In this document: positions 62,252 through 64,000 of the stretch, piece by piece
How positions within the stretch are numbered: position 1 is the stretch's first letter
Layout: each line of letters begins with the position of its first letter
The notes under the pieces: generated by a model
Seen by the model: only the letters and a program-made list of their open reading frames with translations
Databases searched by the model: none
Told to the model about the DNA's origin: nothing
Translations under genes and position numbers: made by a program
Assembly (NCBI GenBank): GCA_021613535.1
Contig: CP075496.1
Span: forward strand, 4,340,001-4,404,000
Length of the DNA: 64,000 nt
DNA from: Adineta vaga
Taxonomy: Eukaryota > Rotifera
Direction of reading: 5' to 3'

Positions 62252-62988
62252 ATGTGGCTTCTTATCATCTCTTGTATAATAATTTTTGTTTCAAAATATT
62301 CCTTGGCAACAATTGATATTCAACCATACAATAGTTTTCAGACTGAAGATCAATGTCAAACTTTAGGTGATATATGTCAACAAACGACTGATTGTTGTTC
62401 AGATTTAACTTGTTATTCTATTGAAAGTATGAAGAAAACAAAATCTTTTTGATTTTTTACAATAGAAAAACTAAACAAATATGTTTGCTTTTTATTTAGA
62501 TCAAAATCTCTGTTTACCATTTAATAAACGAATGAAACGTTATGTAGAAGACTTTTTTATTCCACCCTATTATAATCCAAAAAATCATCTCTATCCATAT
62601 GGAATCAATATGCCACCATTCCCATTCTATAATGCATATGGAACGAAACCAACGAAAACCTATCAAAGAAATAAAATGGGTAATTTCAAAAGGAATATTT
62701 TCCTCTTTGTTACATAAGTTGAGTTCTTTTCTTTTAGAATGGGATCATTGTCAATTTCATGAAGATTGTGGTGAAAGTAATTGCTGTTATGTTCATTTTC
62801 GATTTCGTAGTTTACCGAAATCTTTTTGTCGACCAAATCGAAATCCTAAGAGTCAACTTTGTGAACCTCTTACTAAATATCGTTCACTAAAGGATGTTCC
62901 AGCTTGGAAACAACAACAACAACAGCAATTTGAAAATAATCAACAACAATCAACGTTTCCATCACGTACTTCGTACTTTCGGCAATAA
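62252..62988 (+). CDS. Secreted cysteine-rich protein with two small disulphide modules
   Basis: Three exons join in frame. A signal peptide (MWLLIISCIIIFVSKYSLA) is followed by module 1 (CQTLGDICQQTTDCCSDLTC ... LC), whose C-x6-C-x5-CC-x4-C spacing resembles small knotted or colipase-like folds. A Pro/Tyr-rich linker (FFIPPYYNPKNHLYPYG) follows, then module 2 (CQFHEDCGESNCCYVHFRFR ... FC) with a C-x5-C-x4-CC pattern seen in dickkopf/prokineticin-like folds, and a Gln-rich tail (QQQQQQFENNQQQ). The fold comparison is by spacing only; no function is claimed. Because such modules recur in hormones, inhibitors and other secreted peptides, the role is open. Confidence 0.72.
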
Positions 62989-63759
62989 ATGTTATTGAAT
63001 ATCTAATGAGATCATTACATTGAACAAAGGAGAGAGAAAAACCTCCTCGAATAAAAAGAAAGAAAGAAAGAAAAAGTAAAACGATCAATTTCAAACAATC
63101 ATTTATATTTTGTATCATCATTTTACTCTCACATATAGAATGTTTATTGATATGTGTAGATTCGTTTCTTCGTCGTCTTATTTATATAAACATCATTGCT
63201 TTTAAGCATATTTTTTCTTTGCTTAAATCTCAATCTATTTCGATTACAATGGATTTCTATTTCGAATGAAGTATATATTTAAATGAGAGATGAGAAAAAA
63301 TGAGAAGATACTTTCGATCTATCATCTGCTGTTTATGTCATCATCAATAATCAAATAAGTTATGTGTGTGGGCGATTAGCGCCTAAAAGTGATTGATTGA
63401 GGGATGGTAAACTAAGCGTATTCATGGAGAAGTTCATGTGCACACGTTCACTCGCTTGCTTCATTGTAAAAATAGGTCAAGCACGACGAACGTGAAAGAG
63501 ATAGTAGAAGAATAAAAGAAAATATCTATGTAGTAATCGTGACCGATGACGCTCGAGTTGCGCATCAGTAGTCACATCAAATGTACTGAATAGAGAAGCA
63601 TTCTCTCTTCTCCTTTCCTTTTCCTCTTATGATGGCCATTCTTTTATCTTACTTTTTATTGAACGAGTGATACAAAGAATATCTGTACGTACAAATATTC
63701 GTATTAATTTGATCAAGAAATTAGTTACAGAAAGAATCTACTAAATTTTCAAACGAACT
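62989..63759. other. Intergenic before the last partial gene
   Basis: AT-rich with an AAAG run near 63055-63075. No supported exon. A ttacag acceptor-like site ends about 30 bases before the next start codon. Confidence 0.55.
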
Positions 63760-64000
63760 ATGGCTGATACCATACCTCAACCCTATCCAACATCAACATC
63801 ACCAGGAAATGTCGAACAACAATATGCTCAACATCAATATGCATATCAAGCACGAGTCAATAGTCCAGGCGGTCAATATTATAATGGAGCTAATGGTGGT
63901 GAACAACAAGTTCAAGAAAATGCTGAACAACAAGTACCTTTAAATCAGGGCCAAGATAGTAACTATGGTCAATCAGGATTTAATGAACAGAATAATGCTG
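63760..64000 (+). CDS. N-terminus of a Gln/Asn/Gly/Tyr-rich protein, truncated by window end
   Basis: The frame is open from ATG 63760 to the window end (80 codons). It has low complexity: MADTIPQPYPTSTSPGN, EQQYAQHQYAYQ, GGQYYNGANGG and NYGQSGFNEQNN. This Q/Y/G composition resembles prion-like N-terminal regions of RNA-binding proteins such as the FET group, but no folded domain is within the window, so no family is assigned. Confidence 0.65.
   Translation, partial: MADTIPQPYPTSTSPGNVEQQYAQHQYAYQARVNSPGGQYYNGANGGEQQVQENAEQQVPLNQGQDSNYGQSGFNEQNNA

Overview
The window is nuclear DNA from an AT-rich animal genome. Genes are split by many short GT-AG introns (about 45-75 bases), spacing is moderate, and every recognised housekeeping protein is metazoan in type. 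The mixture of animal signalling genes, a family typical of bacteria (PnuC), splice acceptors placed a few bases before start codons, and very short introns resembles a bdelloid rotifer. That assignment is inference; no ribosomal or mitochondrial marker is present. I saw no recognisable transposon, tRNA, rRNA or CRISPR array.

Layout. Positions 1-10830 (minus) hold most of a Rap guanine-nucleotide exchange factor (RAPGEF2/PDZ-GEF type). One of its introns hosts an oppositely oriented PnuC-type vitamin B3/nucleoside transporter (about 3306-4794). Next come SRF (11853-12829, minus), the tRNA pseudouridine synthase PUS1 (13875-17028, plus) with three apparently mutually exclusive penultimate exons, and sterol C5-desaturase (17241-18173). 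Two intronless proline-rich genes of unknown function follow (18617-20251 and 20686-21288), then about 6.2 kb with no convincing gene, then an Eph receptor tyrosine kinase (27513-32695) without a SAM domain. From 34 to 45.6 kb there are a secreted protein, a small four-helix membrane protein, an RNase T2, a C3orf38 homologue, ACBD3 and TVP23 (two Golgi genes, divergent), and an AA15-type copper polysaccharide monooxygenase. Positions 45768-47845 (minus) encode selenoprotein N with an in-frame UGA and a candidate SECIS element. A four-RRM hnRNP A/B-type protein (49144-51651) and mitochondrial NAD(P) transhydrogenase NNT (52488-56987) follow. The end holds a PAN-like secreted protein, a SNARE-like gene with an apparent one-base frameshift, a C2H2 zinc-finger gene, a cysteine-rich secreted protein, and the 5' end of a Q/N/G-rich protein running off the window.

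The genes do not form one pathway. Relationships worth noting are the shared promoter interval of the Golgi genes ACBD3 and TVP23, the antisense nesting of the transporter in RAPGEF, a possible nicotinamide/NAD(P) link between the PnuC-type transporter and NNT (far apart, probably coincidental), and several independent signs of post-transcriptional complexity: a 9-nt microexon, mutually exclusive exons, a stop codon that overlaps a splice donor, recoded UGA, and recurrent GTTTG splice donors.
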